DNA of 64,000 nucleotides from Typhlomys cinereus (GCA_023101885.1 JALPQD010000411.1:496001-560000), one strand, 5' to 3'. Positions 1 through 13,149 are shown, counted from the first letter of the stretch. Numbers and translations: made by a program. The notes: generated by a model from the sequence alone, not told the origin.

Positions 1-1056
1 TTTGCAGCTTCTCAGGTCTGCTTGTCATCTCCTCCGCGGCGTCCTCACTTACACTGTTGCGAAGGTTTGAGAAAGTAAGTGGTAAATCTTAGCACAGGAT
101 CAAAGGAATGAAAACTACCTCCTCACATCTTTGTTTAAATAGCTAAGCGATTCTCATTAGAACCGCGGAAGGTCCGGCTACATTAGCAGATGTGGTAATA
201 GATCAATCTCAAAAAGGTCAAAAGAGAGTTTAAAGAAACAATCTCCTCTAAAACAGGCCTAAACCAAAAACACAATGTAAAAGACCTTAATGCATTGTTT
301 GTTTGTTTTGCAAAGATCTCGTATCCTCTATGTTTAAAATTTGATTGGAAGGAATCAAGACCGAAAAAGAAAAGAAAGAAAGAAAAGGTGATGATGTCTG
401 AAAAGGAAAAGAAGAGGAAGAGAAAGGAAGCATTTGCATAAAGGTTACAGGCATGTATGCTCAGCCATAGGTGTAGATGAGTTAATTGCAGTGCAATGGC
501 GTGGCGGTTCACCAAGTCACCATCCTGTTAAAAAGGCCCACTTTTGCAATTCTGTAACCCTGGCCACCTCGTGGTGATTATCCATCAACATCTACATCCT
601 AGCTCTCTAATCGGTCAATGTGGAATACTGCTAGCTTTTTTTTTAATTACTGCCCACTGATAAGACAGAAAATACTTACATAAAGCAGTGATGTTATCAA
701 GGCTGTTACATTATAATCCTAGACTGTACATTATTAATAAACAGCAGATAACAAGCTGCATTCATTTAAGGGTGGGTTGGTAAAATCATAGCATCTAGTC
801 AAACCATCTCTGTTTACAGACTAGTTGTTAAGAAATATTAATGTCTGAGATAGCTGTTTACCTAATTGTACAGATAAATATAAATACATACAGGTTACCT
901 ACTTCCCAAAAAAGCTTAACCTGCTATCAAGCACAGAATTAATACATAATCAATTAATATGTAAATGGTTAAGTCATCCCCAGAAGGGCATCCTTGCAGC
1001 AAATGATATTTGTCTATCAACTTAGCTGGATCTCAGTCTTCTACACTTGTTTAGTT
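1..1056. other. Unique AT-rich DNA without a gene; possible conserved block at about 690-1020
   Basis: No repeat, exon or RNA gene is recognisable. The 690-1020 part is free of low-complexity sequence and contains several homeodomain-type AATTA/TTAAT cores, such as around 945-960. It could be conserved non-coding DNA, but that cannot be judged without an alignment. Confidence 0.4.
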
Positions 1057-1072
1057 AAGAACTTCAGCTTCC

Positions 1073-1334
1073 GGGGCTGGAGAGGTGGCTCAGGGGTTAA
1101 GCCTCTGCCTTGCAGGCAGAAGGTCCTGAGTTCGGATCCTAGACCCCACGTATAGACCCCTGGTGGAAGCGGGGGCGGCCTGCGCTTCTGGTCCTGGTAG
1201 GGTGGAGCCTGTGAATCCCAGGGTGGTTCCTGAATTCATCCATGGTTCTACACACACACACACACACACATACACATGCGCACACACACACACAATTGAA
1301 TAAATAATAAATAATAATAAAAAAATTTTAAAAA
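1073..1334 (+). mobile_element. B2-like tRNA-derived SINE, young GC-rich subfamily
   Basis: The head holds a pol III A-box region (ggctggagaggtggctcagg) and a B box (gagttcggatcc). The body is GC-rich ('gtatagacc...gggggcggcctgcgc'), followed by a CA tail and an AATAAATAATAAA end. A 16-bp target duplication, aagaacttcagcttcc, lies at 1057-1072 and 1335-1350. Compared with sister copies, the segment between 'gaatccc' and 'gtggttcc' is deleted. Confidence 0.93.
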
Positions 1335-1350
1335 AAGAACTTCAGCTTCC

Positions 1351-2291
1351 ATAGTTGAGTATGATGATCTTTTATAAGGACCTCATTAGAAGTCTTTATA
1401 CTTATAAGAGCTGGCAGGTCAAACCCATGCAGGTCTTGTAGAAGCACATGCAGCTGCATTGCATTCATGACTGCAACCATCCTGACATCCAGGAGTCACT
1501 ATGGCAATACCCATCCTCACCCTCTGGTTCTTAAATTCTTACCTCTTCTGTGATGTTATCTAAGCCTTGGTATGGGAATGTGATTGAGATGTCTTGTTAA
1601 AATCCACGCGCTCTGCCTTCATTTTCTCTTCCCTCTTTGTACTAAAGGACTATTGAAGGTTAATGCTGAGAAGGGAGCTAATTTCTCTTGCACTTTACCC
1701 ACTGATACATCACTCATACTCCCGCAGGTGCACAAGCTTATTATGTCAGTATAGACAACCTTGAGGAGACCTAGTGAGTGGGCCAGATATACCCAAAAAG
1801 ATAGGAAAGTAGGAGGGCGACTGGTTGGGAAGACAAATCATTTTCAATGTGAAAGAGGAGGTGTTGGTATCCGATCGTAAAAATGATTTTAAATTCATTG
1901 CATTCATTGATGAAACTGTCAAAGAATAAAAATATTATTTTTACAAACCTGTAAGGGCATGGGGATTTAGTTGTTGAAGGGAAGACTTCTTCTAGATTTC
2001 TATACCCCTGACCTCGTTAGAATAAACATTTCACAGGAGAAACTGGGAGTCTGAGACACCAACTCAAAATGATGCAATCAGAAGCCAACTAGCATGGGGG
2101 TGGTGGACGCAGAAGCTGCAAGCAGGTGCTAGACCCATGAGGTCAGGTGAGCCCTATGCACTGATGACCTCATTTTTCACAAGTACAACCACTCCTTTGT
2201 ACCTCTCCCTGTTTCTCCACCTAAACCCAAGCTTCCTGCACACCCTCTTTATTTGCTTGTTTCTCTAACCACATGTGACTGTGCTCAAGAA
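1351..2291. other. Unique sequence, nothing recognised
   Basis: Non-repetitive DNA between two SINEs. No open frame with coding character and no known repeat is seen. Confidence 0.5.
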
Positions 2292-2304
2292 TAAGGCCCA
2301 AGAG

Positions 2305-2513
2305 GGGCTGGAGAGGTAGCTCAGGGGTTAAGCCTCTGCCTTGCAGGCGGAAGGTCCTGAGTTCAGGTCCTAGACCCCACGTATAGATGCCGGGCAGAAG
2401 CCGGGGGCGGCCTGCGTTTCTGGTCCTGGTAGGGCGGAGCCTGTGAATCCCAAGGCACAGAAAACAAGGAGGAGGTGGAGGCGGTCCATGGTGGTTCCCA
2501 AATTCACCGTGGT

Positions 2514-2557
<44 letters not shown>

Positions 2558-2579
2558 ATTGAATAATAAAAAAAATAAA
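2305..2579 (+). mobile_element. B2-like tRNA-derived SINE, young GC-rich subfamily
   Basis: Same family as the copy at 1073: A and B boxes, 'cacgtatagatgccgggcag', 'ggggcggcctgcg', the aacaaggaggaggtggagg segment, about 32 bp of CA repeat and an AATAATAAA tail. The target duplication is imperfect (taaggcccaagag at 2292-2304, taagtaccaagag at 2580-2592). Confidence 0.92.
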
Positions 2580-2592
2580 TAAGTACCAAGAG

Positions 2593-3424
2593 AAAGTCAC
2601 CCCAAGGCTTGTGCCGTGACCCCATCAGGCATAAGCCAGCACCATCCGCATCGCAATGGTTAAATACCTAAGGTTAAAGGTCATTGAACTAGGGCTCAAA
2701 AATGAATGCAATGAAGTAACAGACATTTTATGAACATGTTGACTGAGATTTTTTTACCTGAGGATTGATATTTATGCAGGGGTATTGATTTAAATTCCAG
2801 TGGCAAAGGCAGTTAAACAGAAGGACGCCTATTTAGCAACACTCCAGACACAGCTCGTGTTGTGTCTTCTTCCTACGGTCCACAGCATAGAGAGTATGGG
2901 GTCTCCAAGGGATTGCCGCCTCCATGACAAGTCTCTCAGTCACTTTGATGTCCTCCTGTGCTTGTTCTCAGCAGAGGAACGAGGACTCACCACCTCATTC
3001 CACCCAAGCCCTAGATGGGCCAAGTGCCTGAACCCAGCTCCCCCTGCTTACTGGTAGGCAAAGACATGGAGCGCACGACTTCAGCTTTGTAGGCCACGAC
3101 TTCAGGCAGCTTCCACTGAGCAAAGGCGCAAGGCACCCTGGGCCCTTCCTTATGTGATGGCTCTGAGAGGACCGGCTTCCAAGCCTGATGTCAGGATGTC
3201 CGTTTTTGAGTCCTTACCCCCCCGGATTCCTCCTTCTCCAAGCTAATGACACAGCATCTAGTCTTTCTCATGCTCTCTAAGGCTTGTCTCTTTTTTTGCA
3301 GTCAGTCAGTGAGCATGTCCTGTTCCCAAAGAGCTCAAGCAATTCGATTAGGCTGACTCAGGTAGTCTATCCTACACCATTCTCTGTTGCTAACAACATA
3401 ATGGGTAAAATATAAAGAGAACAG
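2593..3424. other. Unique sequence, nothing recognised
   Basis: An 85-codon open frame at 2800-3057 has no recognisable domain and no context suggesting a gene. It is treated as chance. Confidence 0.5.
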
Positions 3425-3726
3425 ATTGAGTGCTAGGGAGATGGTCCAGCAGTTAAAGTGCTTGATACACACTGCCAAAGTTCAGATTCCTAGATCACAA
3501 TAAAATGCCAGGTGGGCACGCAGCCTGTAATTTCAGCCTGGGAATACAGAGACTGGTTATCCCCAGAGCAAGCTAACTAACCAGACTAGTTCTATCAGCA
3601 AGCTCTGGCTGTGATTAGAGACCCTGTGTCAAAAGAATTGGGTAGTAAAGCCATTGAGGATGATTCCTAAAATGAACTTCAGGTCTCTACATGTGCACAT
3701 ACAAATATGTGCCCACATACATACGA

Positions 3727-3761
<35 letters not shown>

Positions 3762-3762
3762 A
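3425..3762 (+). mobile_element. B4/RSINE1-type SINE with CA tail
   Basis: A degenerate tRNA-like head (agggagatggtccagcag) is followed by a B1-like middle ('ccaggtgggcacgcagcctg', 'gagaccctgtgtc') and the typical 3' part (ggtctctacatgtgcacat). It ends in a CA repeat at about 3730-3760. This order is that of the rodent B4/RSINE1 group. Many substitutions indicate an old copy. Confidence 0.75.
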
Positions 3763-4519
3763 AAATGGAAAAAAGGAAATAGATGTGCTTTGGCTCATGG
3801 CTCTGATCCAAGGCATGGGGCCCTGCCTGGTAACAGCCTCCTTGCTGGCACAGCCGTTATTATGCCTCTTCCGCCTGGGTGCAGAGAGTTCTATGAAAGC
3901 CAATGACAACACTAATTTGGTTTATGTCTCTCTTAGTTAAGAAAGTTTAGAATTGCTTTTAGTCAAAAAAAAAAAAAGAACTTTATAGCTAAATTCTTCT
4001 TTTTGCTTGTACATTAAGGGGCAAATTACATACAATTTGTCGCTTTTCCTCTTCTCTTTCTGCCTTTTCTTTTCAAGCCTTCTTTCCAGAACCCCCCCCT
4101 CCTTTCCCCCACTGTTCAGCCTCCCTTCACGAGGAGCTGTTCCAAGGAGCCAGCTGACAAGGAGCAACATTAAAGACTCGGTCAGGGAACTTTCCACAGC
4201 AGAAAATACCCGGTTATAGGATGCAAGAACAGAAGAAGCCAACCAGGCCCCTGGGAATTCTCCCTACAGCAGCCCTGTGTTTGGCTTCAAAGCTTCACCC
4301 TAATGCTCCACCTCAGTCTCGCAGAGCCTGGAGTTCAAGTCACCTGCCTATGTCAAGCACTTTAACTTTTCACTCTTCCTTTGCCATTAGCCAGCAAAAC
4401 TGTACTTCAAAACACATATGGAGTAATAAGATCAATACACAACAGTATATGAATGCAGACATGCATATGTATACATACACTTAAATGCTATGAGAGTTAG
4501 GATTCCTGTAATTAAAACT
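3763..4519. other. Unique sequence with a pyrimidine-rich patch
   Basis: A T/C-rich patch lies at about 4040-4120, including a run of seven C. No gene or known repeat is seen. Confidence 0.45.
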
Positions 4520-4524
4520 GACAG

Positions 4525-4740
4525 AGGAGCAGTGAGATGGTACAGTGGGGAGACACAACTGAGAACAAACCTGGCGACCAGAATTCAATCATTTAATCCT
4601 GTGGAAGGAGATAATTGAATTCTCAAATTGAAAAGTTGTTCTCTTCCTCCATACATACACCATGCCACATAGGCCTCTCTCTCTCTGTCCTCTCTCTCCC
4701 ATCTCTTCTCTCTCCCTCCTCTCTCAAATAAAATATGAAA
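4525..4740 (+). mobile_element. Old B2/B4-related SINE with CT-rich tail
   Basis: The head (gcagtgagatggtacagtgg) and the 'gaattctcaaattg...aagttgttctcttcctccatacat' block resemble the class whose 3' part reads 'aaagttgtcctctgacctccacat'. A CT-rich stretch (4674-4727) and an AAATAAAATATG end follow. Strongly diverged. Confidence 0.55.
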
Positions 4741-5400
4741 AAAGTAGAACTGTCAAGGATTGTACTTTTGTGTACATCAGCCCATTTAGCAGCCAATGAA
4801 GACTCATACAAAAATTACCCTAGGTTTCCTTAAGGACCCTTTTAATCAGGTAGAAAGGTACATTGTCGCCAAATGTTCCTTTTACTTCATATTTCCACAC
4901 GCTGCAGTTTGCAGAGATTTCAAATCAATGAGGAGGACTACAAGGAGGAGGGATGAAAAAAGCAGCACGTTACAGGTCATCTCACTCCATACAGAAAAGC
5001 TATCTTGAAGGTGATGAGACACAATATTGCAATTAGAAATAGATGGATTCAATAAATATTAAGTGGTAAAAAAATATTATTCATTTAGCTATTTCCTTCT
5101 CAGCAAAACCTGCGATTCAGGCTTATCCTGAATATCTGACCCATGAAATTCAGATGATAAGGAGCTTCTGCGAGAAGACAGAATTTAGCAGGCAGAGCTT
5201 TTTAAAAGTCCTGTATATTCTTGCAATGGGAAGCTGATGCTCCACTTCCTCTACTTCCATCGCCTCTTCCTCAGTGACAAACAAGAAATGAGAATTGGAA
5301 GAAACGAAGCAGACAGATCTTGGCCCTTGCTCATAATTCTGTGAGTCATACTTCATAATTTTGATAGAATCAAGCTTCAAGTTCAATTATTTCAAGTTAA
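4741..5400. other. Unique sequence, nothing recognised
   Basis: No known repeat or coding signal is visible. The 70- and 78-codon open frames here have no family resemblance. Confidence 0.45.
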
Positions 5401-5575
5401 GGAATAGATAATGGACATGCGGTACATATACACAATGGAATACTAGTCAGCATTCACAAAATGAATTAATGAAATCTTCTGGTAAATGGATGGAAATGGA
5501 AGAAGTTATACTGAGTGAAGTATCCCAGACACAGAAAAACAGATGTCACTTGTTCTCTCTTAGAAGTGGAAGCCA
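5401..5575 (+). mobile_element. L1 LINE 3' end, first part
   Basis: Matches the well-known end of L1 ORF2 (tacacaatggaatactagtc, 'aaatggatggaaatggaagaagtt', 'tgagtgaagtatcccagacacagaaaaac'). The segment is 5'-truncated, diverged, and split at 5576 by a SINE. The rest of the L1 3' UTR resumes at 5889. Confidence 0.8.
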
Positions 5576-5808
5576 GGGCTGGAGAGATGGCTCAGAGATT
5601 AAGATTCTGTCTCTCAAGCAGAAGGTACTGAGTTCAGATCCCAAGTCTCACATAAAAACACCAGGAGGAAATGGCAGTGGCCTCTACTTGCAGCCCTGGT
5701 GAATGGAGCCTGGGAAATCCCAGAGCCAAACAAAAAGGATGTATAGGCAATCTAGGATGATTCCTGAAGTCACCCTTGGTCCTCCACAGGGACACATGGT
5801 GACCTCTG

Positions 5809-5849
<41 letters not shown>

Positions 5850-5888
5850 AAATAATAAATAAATAAATAATAAAACTCTTTAAAAAAA
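5576..5888 (+). mobile_element. B2-like SINE, old subfamily, inserted in L1
   Basis: Old-subfamily body ('aaaacaccaggaggaaatggcag', 'cctgggaaatcccagagccaa', 'tgattcctgaagtcacccttggtcctcc') followed by a CA tail. The 3' end keeps AATAAA repeats and a TCTTT pol III stop at 5876-5880, the signature of a T+ SINE. The target duplication is agaagtggaagcc (5562-5574) against agaagtggaacc (5889-5900). Confidence 0.9.
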
Positions 5889-6115
5889 AGAAGTGGAACC
5901 TAGCACCAATCCCTCATAATGATATATTCAAGGGAAAACCTTTATAGTATCTAGTATAGATAGATAGATATAATAGAATCAAGGGAATAAGGGAAAGGAG
6001 ACCCCAAGAGAGTAGAGACAAAGGAACACAGTTAAAAAGATAAATAAGATCACTGTTAAGAAAAAATGTAAGTATGCCTTTCCTCTATCCCAACCAAAAA
6101 TTAAAGATTAATTAC
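5889..6115 (+). mobile_element. L1 LINE 3' UTR, second part
   Basis: Continues the L1 of 5401-5575 after the SINE, with a small GATA repeat at 5957-5971. Its far end near 'aattaaagatt' is estimated. Confidence 0.6.
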
Positions 6116-6425
6116 AGTAAGCTCTACTTTTAATCAGGCTCATCTAGTCTCGGTTTTGCCTCCAGGCAGCCTGGTACAGCAGGCAGTAAGCCAACTGGCT
6201 TTCTGCTACCTAATCTGATAAACCAATCCGACAGATGTGGATTCATTTTAGGGAGGCTGCTTTTGGAAAAATGGTTACTAAAGGCAGTCCTGGGATTTCC
6301 ACATGACTTGAACACTTTTCACTGAAGTTGGTCTCTCATAATTCTTTTAAGTGTTCTTCAAATAATTTTCGATAGACAATGAGAGCAGTGATAAGCTTCA
6401 TGTCACTGCACCATACAGTTCACTA
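6116..6425. other. Unique sequence, nothing recognised
   Basis: No repeat or coding signal is visible. Confidence 0.45.
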
Positions 6426-6437
6426 CTGTATGTATTC

Positions 6438-6721
6438 TTTTTTTTAATTTATTCAATTGTGCGTGTGTGTATATGTATGTGTGCGTGTATGTGTATGTGT
6501 GTGAGGAACCATGGATGAATTGGGGAAACACCATGGACGCCTCCACCTCCTCCTTGTTTACTCTGCCCGGGGATTCACAGGTTCTGCCCTACCAGAACCA
6601 GAAACGCAGGCTCCCCCCTTCCCCATTTCTGCCCAGCGTCTATATGTGGAGTCTAGAATGCGAACTCAGGACCTTCCTCCAGCAAGGCAGAGGCTTAACC
6701 CCTGAGCCACCTCTCCAGCCC
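6438..6721 (-). mobile_element. B2-like SINE, young subfamily, reverse
   Basis: The reverse complement of the family head ends at 6721 (gagccacctctccagcccc). The tail appears as 'ttttttttaatttattcaattgtgcgtgtg' split over 6438-6475. The target duplication ctgtatgtattc is perfect (6426-6437 and 6722-6733). It carries the 'agagtaaacaaggagg' form of the body. Confidence 0.93.
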
Positions 6722-6733
6722 CTGTATGTATTC

Positions 6734-8217
<1,484 letters not shown>

Positions 8218-8714
8218 ATTTGCTGCTGGAAATTGTTCTCTACCATCTTCTCTAACCTTAAACTTCAACATACTATTCCTTCACTCTCTTCTCACCCACT
8301 CTTTACATCTCCCCCATCTAAGTTTCCCATAATCCACTTCACCCTGTACCTTAACTTCACGTATTCCCTCCCTATACACTGATGATTCTCTAATCAAACT
8401 TCTACCCCAGTCCCTCTCCCACCTTGAATCTAGAAATCTACAGGAGATATCTATTGGGGTATCCTATGAATTCATCACACTTACTACCTCCCAAACATTA
8501 CAGGAATCATTGTTTTATTTTCTTAATGGTTATTTATTTATTATTGTGGCATGTGTGTGTGTGTGTCTGTGTGTGTGTGTGTATACATGCTTACTGAGGC
8601 ACACATGTATACAGTATAACTTTGTACAGTTTTCATACACTCGGTCTGTCAACGTTTATGTAAGTGTTGAAGTTACTTTTCTTTTTGCAATGAGACACTA
8701 AGCAACATAAGAGA
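8218..8714. other. Unique sequence with a (TG)n patch at 8551-8583
   Basis: The 'ttattattgtggcatgtgtgtg' context at about 8538-8583, followed by 'acatgcttactgaggcacac', could be the relic of a reversed SINE tail. It is too decayed to assign. Confidence 0.4.
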
Positions 8715-9354
8715 GTGTATTAGGGTTCTCTGAAGAAACAGAATCTATAGAATGTAATATATATATATTATATATGTAATATATATATATAAACAATTTA
8801 TTAAGAAACAACTCACAGTAAAAACAGTGTCCTTCAAGATAGCTGCCCACAGCAGCCTCCTTCCTGGCTGGAATGTTCCACAAAGCCTAAAGATCCAGAG
8901 AGGGTCTTAAGCCTTTGCTCCTCCAGAGGGTTGAAGATGCTGGGTTCCAACATTGGTGAAGAACAGCTGGGCTCCTATGTCAGCGATGAACAGCAAGCAG
9001 CAACAAGGCTTAGAGATCAGGCTCCAAAGGCAGCAGGATCAGCAACAACATGATGGAAAAGGTGAAGCTCCAAGTCAGCCAAGGACGGAGGCAGCAGCAG
9101 CAACAAAGAAGGCCACGATGCTCTAAAAGTGAGCAACACAGCGTGGACCGCACAGAAAGTCAACATCGGATCAGGGAAGAGCGAATCCCTCCTCCTTGCA
9201 CCTCCCATTATCCGGTCCACCACTGGAAAGTACCACCCACTATGGGCTGGGTTCTCCACAGCAATCAGTCAAGTAGCTACAGGCTTGTTCAGGGGCCATT
9301 CTAACCCTTAACCCCAAACAGTCTGCAACTGTCAAGTTGACATCGAAATGCAAC
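8715..9354 (-). mobile_element. Antisense MaLR/ERVL-type LTR
   Basis: Begins tgtattagggttctctgaag, the reverse complement of a rodent/mammalian MaLR-type LTR 3' end. It ends around 'gtcaagttgacatcgaaatgcaacca', an ERVL/MaLR-like 5' end. An AT repeat (8757-8800) lies near the start. The 'tttattaag' near 8808-8816 corresponds to the AATAAA region on the minus strand. Boundaries are approximate. Confidence 0.55.
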
Positions 9355-9668
9355 CATAAGAGGGAAGAAGGGAGGTTTACTTGGTTTGAGTCCAGAGAGA
9401 TTCAGTGCATTGTGTAAGGAATTGCTGAGCAGAAGGCACGGCTGGAGGCAGAAGCAGGAGGCTGCTGCAAGTCGCCACAGCATCTATGAAGGTAGAAAGA
9501 GCAAGAACTGAGGAAGAAGAACCGGAATGTCAAAACTCAAGCTTATCGCTTGCGACGTGCAAGTGCTCCACCTCCTAAGGATGCCGCAATCTTCCCAAAC
9601 ATTAAAACTGGTTAAGAACTTAAGTACATTATCCTGGAGTTGGGGAAACTTGCATTCAAAACAAGACA
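9355..9668 (-). mobile_element. Second antisense MaLR-type LTR fragment
   Basis: Shares a distinctive 3' portion with the element at 13,150-13,520 ('ccttcccaaacattaaaactgg' type sequence followed by 'gcattcaaaac'). The minus-strand start TGTCTTGTTTTGAATG lies at 9668. Its 3' LTR end is missing or merged with the preceding element. Confidence 0.5.
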
Positions 9669-10790
9669 GTGGGTTCTGGGGCTCACACTCAAGCAGTCAA
9701 GTTGGCACATCAAGAACTTTCACCCAACAAGTCTTCTCGTTAGCCCCCAAAGAGAAATTCTTACATTTCCTCTCAACACCTGCTTCTTCTCTACTCTCCG
9801 GTGTAGTGAATCAATGCAGCCATGTCCCAGTCATTCAAGTCAGAAGCCAGGAACCCATCCGCAGCATCTTTATTTCCTAAAGTCCTTGCTATGACTCCTC
9901 CTGATGAGCAGCAGGCTCTGACAGCTTCCTCCGACACTAACATTATGCCTCGGGCTGATCTTCACAGATGAGCGGCCACTTTTCCAAACATAATTATGTC
10001 ACTCCGTGGCTTAGAGCCCTTAAGTGCTTCTTAATGTCTTTTGCTGTTGTCCAAAATCCTTCTCATGCTTTGTAAGGTTTTCAAGATTTACCCTTGATTG
10101 CTCTACCAGCTGTTTCTATTGTCCTACGCCCCCTCCTTCTGCAGATTTAAACTATGTATCTATACATTCCAAAAAGTCTTCAGTGACTTAAATCTCCATG
10201 TCTTTTGACAGGCAGGACTTGATATGTTCCCTTCACATTTTTCATTCCACACAGGAACGTTTCTCCCATCCTCCCATGTGCTGAATACCCCCTGCTTCTA
10301 CCAAAACTAGTCTAACCTACAATCAGCGACCCTTTACGTGGCATCCCTGAATATTTCATGTTAGACTTTTCCCCTTGAGACCTCTCTTTCATCCCTTAGC
10401 TTTTATCTTTGAAGGATGAATAACTTAAAGTAAGGCTCACGCTCTTTATAATTTTGGGATTAGTTATAAAATAAATACATAAGCAAGAGCTAAGTTTCCA
10501 CCTGAATGAGAGACACCTCCATTGTGCGAATGTGTGAAGAAAAAGCTTCACAGAACAGCAAAGAATTTGAACACTGAGACCCTGCACTTTGCAGTCTGAG
10601 ACTTGTTTTTGTCTTGACAGCACAGAGTAAGAGAGCATTGAACTCTGTGGTTTTGATTGCTCGCCTGTAAAATGTGCGAAATGGTAAGATACTATCAAAG
10701 CAAAATACAATGATGACAACTCCACATATGAAATATCTTTAGTATTAAATTAGTATAATAGCTATCAACTGGATAGTCATTCTGTATACA
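9669..10790. other. Unique sequence, nothing recognised
   Basis: Open frames of 84-117 codons (9527-9894, partly in the LTR) and 109 codons on the minus strand (10,396-10,725) have no recognisable domain. Confidence 0.45.
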
Positions 10791-10799
10791 CTTTACATT

Positions 10800-10960
10800 C
10801 TTGATTTTAATTCTTACAACAGTTCAATACAGCATTATAATCTCCAAAACACCGTTGTATAAATAGGAGTTCAAGGCAGTTGATAATTTGTCCAACATGG
10901 CATAGCTAGTAATGAAGAGAACCACTGTTGAAACCCCTATTTGTATCATGCAAAGGCCAG
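10800..10960 (-). mobile_element. MIR SINE fragment, antisense
   Basis: 'ttaattcttacaacagttcaatac', 'ataatctcc', 'catagctagtaatgaagagaacc' and 'gaaacccc' follow the order of a reverse-complemented MIR core. This is an ancient mammalian SINE, very diverged. Confidence 0.5.
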
Positions 10961-11008
10961 GGTTACCAACCAGACACTGACTACTGCGTCACATATAGGT
11001 AGTTACAA

Positions 11009-11345
11009 GGGCTGGAGAGATGATTCAGTGAATAAGGGGCTTACCCCAAAAGTGTGAGAATTGGAGTCTGGATCCCATACAAACCTGAGCAAGTGTGGCA
11101 GCTTTTTATAATCCCAGCATTCAGGAGGCAAAAGCAGCGAGTCCCCAAGGCAAGTGGGCTTCCTAACCTAGCTGAACGGTGAGCTCTGGGTTCATTTAGA
11201 GACCCTGACTTAACAACAACAGAGGAGGGTGAATGAAAACGAATGCAATGTATTCGTTTTGGGCCTCCACCTGCACACATATGTGCACCCACACACATGT
11301 GAGCACACTAACACACATTCATGAACCCACACAGATGCATAAATG
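11009..11345 (+). mobile_element. B4/RSINE1-type SINE
   Basis: The head gggctggagagatgattcag is followed by a B1-like centre ('ataatcccagcattcaggagg', 'tagagaccctgactt') and the 3' part 'gcctccacctgcacacatatgtgcacccacac'. A probable short target duplication is tagttacaa (11,000-11,008) and tagttataa (11,346-11,354). Confidence 0.82.
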
Positions 11346-11354
11346 TAGTTATAA

Positions 11355-12308
11355 ACTTAAGTATTCATATTTAACCACTGTTGATCTCTACGATAAAGAG
11401 TCCACACTACAAAAGAAAGTTACCAATTTACCACATTGTCACATTTTTTCCAACTGCTAAATAAGTATGGTAATTCACATTGCATGAGATAATGCAAGTC
11501 AAGCATTCTGTGCAGTCAGCAAGACAGAGAATCTATTAAAAACAGAGCTTAATGTGATTGCTATTCAACTGTTGCTAAGTTACTTTCTTCATCAACTTTC
11601 TATGATTCTGTACTTCATATATAATTTCTTTCAGTGGACTAAGTGACAGAGCATGGGATTTATATATCAGGATATAACCAAAACCATAAACTAAGAAGTC
11701 ATATACCCTCTCAAGACAGAGGAAGTTCATGGAAAAATGCAGAGAACTCGTGTTCAAATCACCCATTATAATTATCTAGGAAACTTGCTACCATTTTGCA
11801 GATCCTAAGGATCCGCTCCAATTCTTTTTAAATACTTCAGGCTTAGGTTTCATTCTCTATTCAATTAAGACTCCACTATTACCTCACATTTTTCACTAAA
11901 CTTAATGGGATGGAGGTAATCACACCTTCTATTTATCTAGTGAAAAGAGAGCTATAGAGTTGACCTGAGGCAGCCATCCTATTCCGTGATAACTAAAATG
12001 GTTTAAAAAGCAGCAGCCTCAGAATCCTTTTTCTGAAGGCCGGTCACTACCACGGTCGTTCTTGAAAGAAAACAGTGATAAGTAAACATTGTCTTTCACT
12101 TGGGAAGACAGGTAAGCAGAATAAACCCAGGACTAAGGCGAGATTTTAGAGCCAACAATGCACCAAAACATAGAACATGCCCGATGATCTGTCATAAAAA
12201 TTAAGTAATCTGGGGAGATTGGAATCAAAATATCAGGCAAGACTTGCTTCCAAACCCAGCCTAGTAATCTCATTAGTTGGCCTCCATTTTGAATCAATCT
12301 TTTGATCT
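11355..12308. other. Unique sequence, nothing recognised
   Basis: AT-rich non-repetitive DNA without coding or RNA features. Confidence 0.45.
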
Positions 12309-12313
12309 CCATC

Positions 12314-12734
12314 TGTCATAGTTAGGCACAGGTGTCAACTTGACTGTTGAGGGTTTGAGCTCTGGGCACAGTTGTAGAGAGTTGATGGTTGAGTTAAGCC
12401 CAGAGCAAACCTGAAGGAGATTGTCTAGCTGATGGGGAAGACCCAGCCCATGGTGGGTGGGATTAGGCCCTGGATAAATCTCAGAGAGCTGGTTGAGAGA
12501 GTTGGCATCCTTCTGTTCACTTGGCCAGACATGGTCTGGCAAGTAAAGACTGTCCCTCTCTCAGCCGTAATGCAGCGATGGTGTGGCCAATTCCCTTGGC
12601 CCTGGTGTTGGTTCATGCTCTCCCATCAAGCTGGACTGAGAACTGTAACCAGACTATCATAAGGAAATAAACCCCTTGTTCCCTTAAGCCGTTTGATGGT
12701 CATTTATCAGCAACCATGCAGGCAGACTGTAACA
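12314..12734 (+). mobile_element. Complete solo LTR, MaLR/ERVL-like family X, copy 1
   Basis: A 421-bp element begins TGTCATAG and ends TGTAACA, with a perfect 5-bp target duplication CCATC on both sides (12,309-12,313 and 12,735-12,739). It carries an AATAAA signal at 12,665 ('aaggaaataaaccccttgttcc'). A 5-bp duplication is characteristic of ERVL/MaLR (class III) elements. It is homologous over its full length to 43,032-43,448 and, inverted, to 47,667-48,081. No internal retroviral region is attached. Confidence 0.88.
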
Positions 12735-12739
12735 CCATC

Positions 12740-13149
12740 TAACACATATCCAAGATGCTTTTGAATTTCTTTTATCCATCATTTAGCTTAAAAAGCACTT
12801 CTGCATTTTTCTATAGTATTGGTCCTGCAATTTTCCCTAGTCACTCTGAGAGACTGTATTTTGTGAGAGGAGTATCAAGTTTTGTGAGTTGGTAAATTAA
12901 CAATAAGATAAATTATCCACATTCAGGCCAATGTGCAAATACCCTGGCCCACGTGAAGCAGAGTTTGTGTCTGTTGCGAACTATAGCACTTGGAAGTGGG
13001 AACCTGATTGTAAGACAATAAAACAGATACTAGAGTGGACATAGGACGTGTAACTTATGCACCTGATTCATTTTCCACTTGGCCGTCGTTGGGGGTAAGC
13101 TTGTCCCACTGTCCAGATGAAAGCAGAAGAAGCCTGATGCTTTTAGTTG
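12740..13149. other. Unique sequence, nothing recognised
   Basis: No repeat or coding signal is visible. Confidence 0.4.

Noticed and set aside
1090..1140. SINE heads as tRNA genes
   Set aside because: A and B boxes are present but the molecules cannot fold as tRNAs and are followed by SINE bodies and target duplications.
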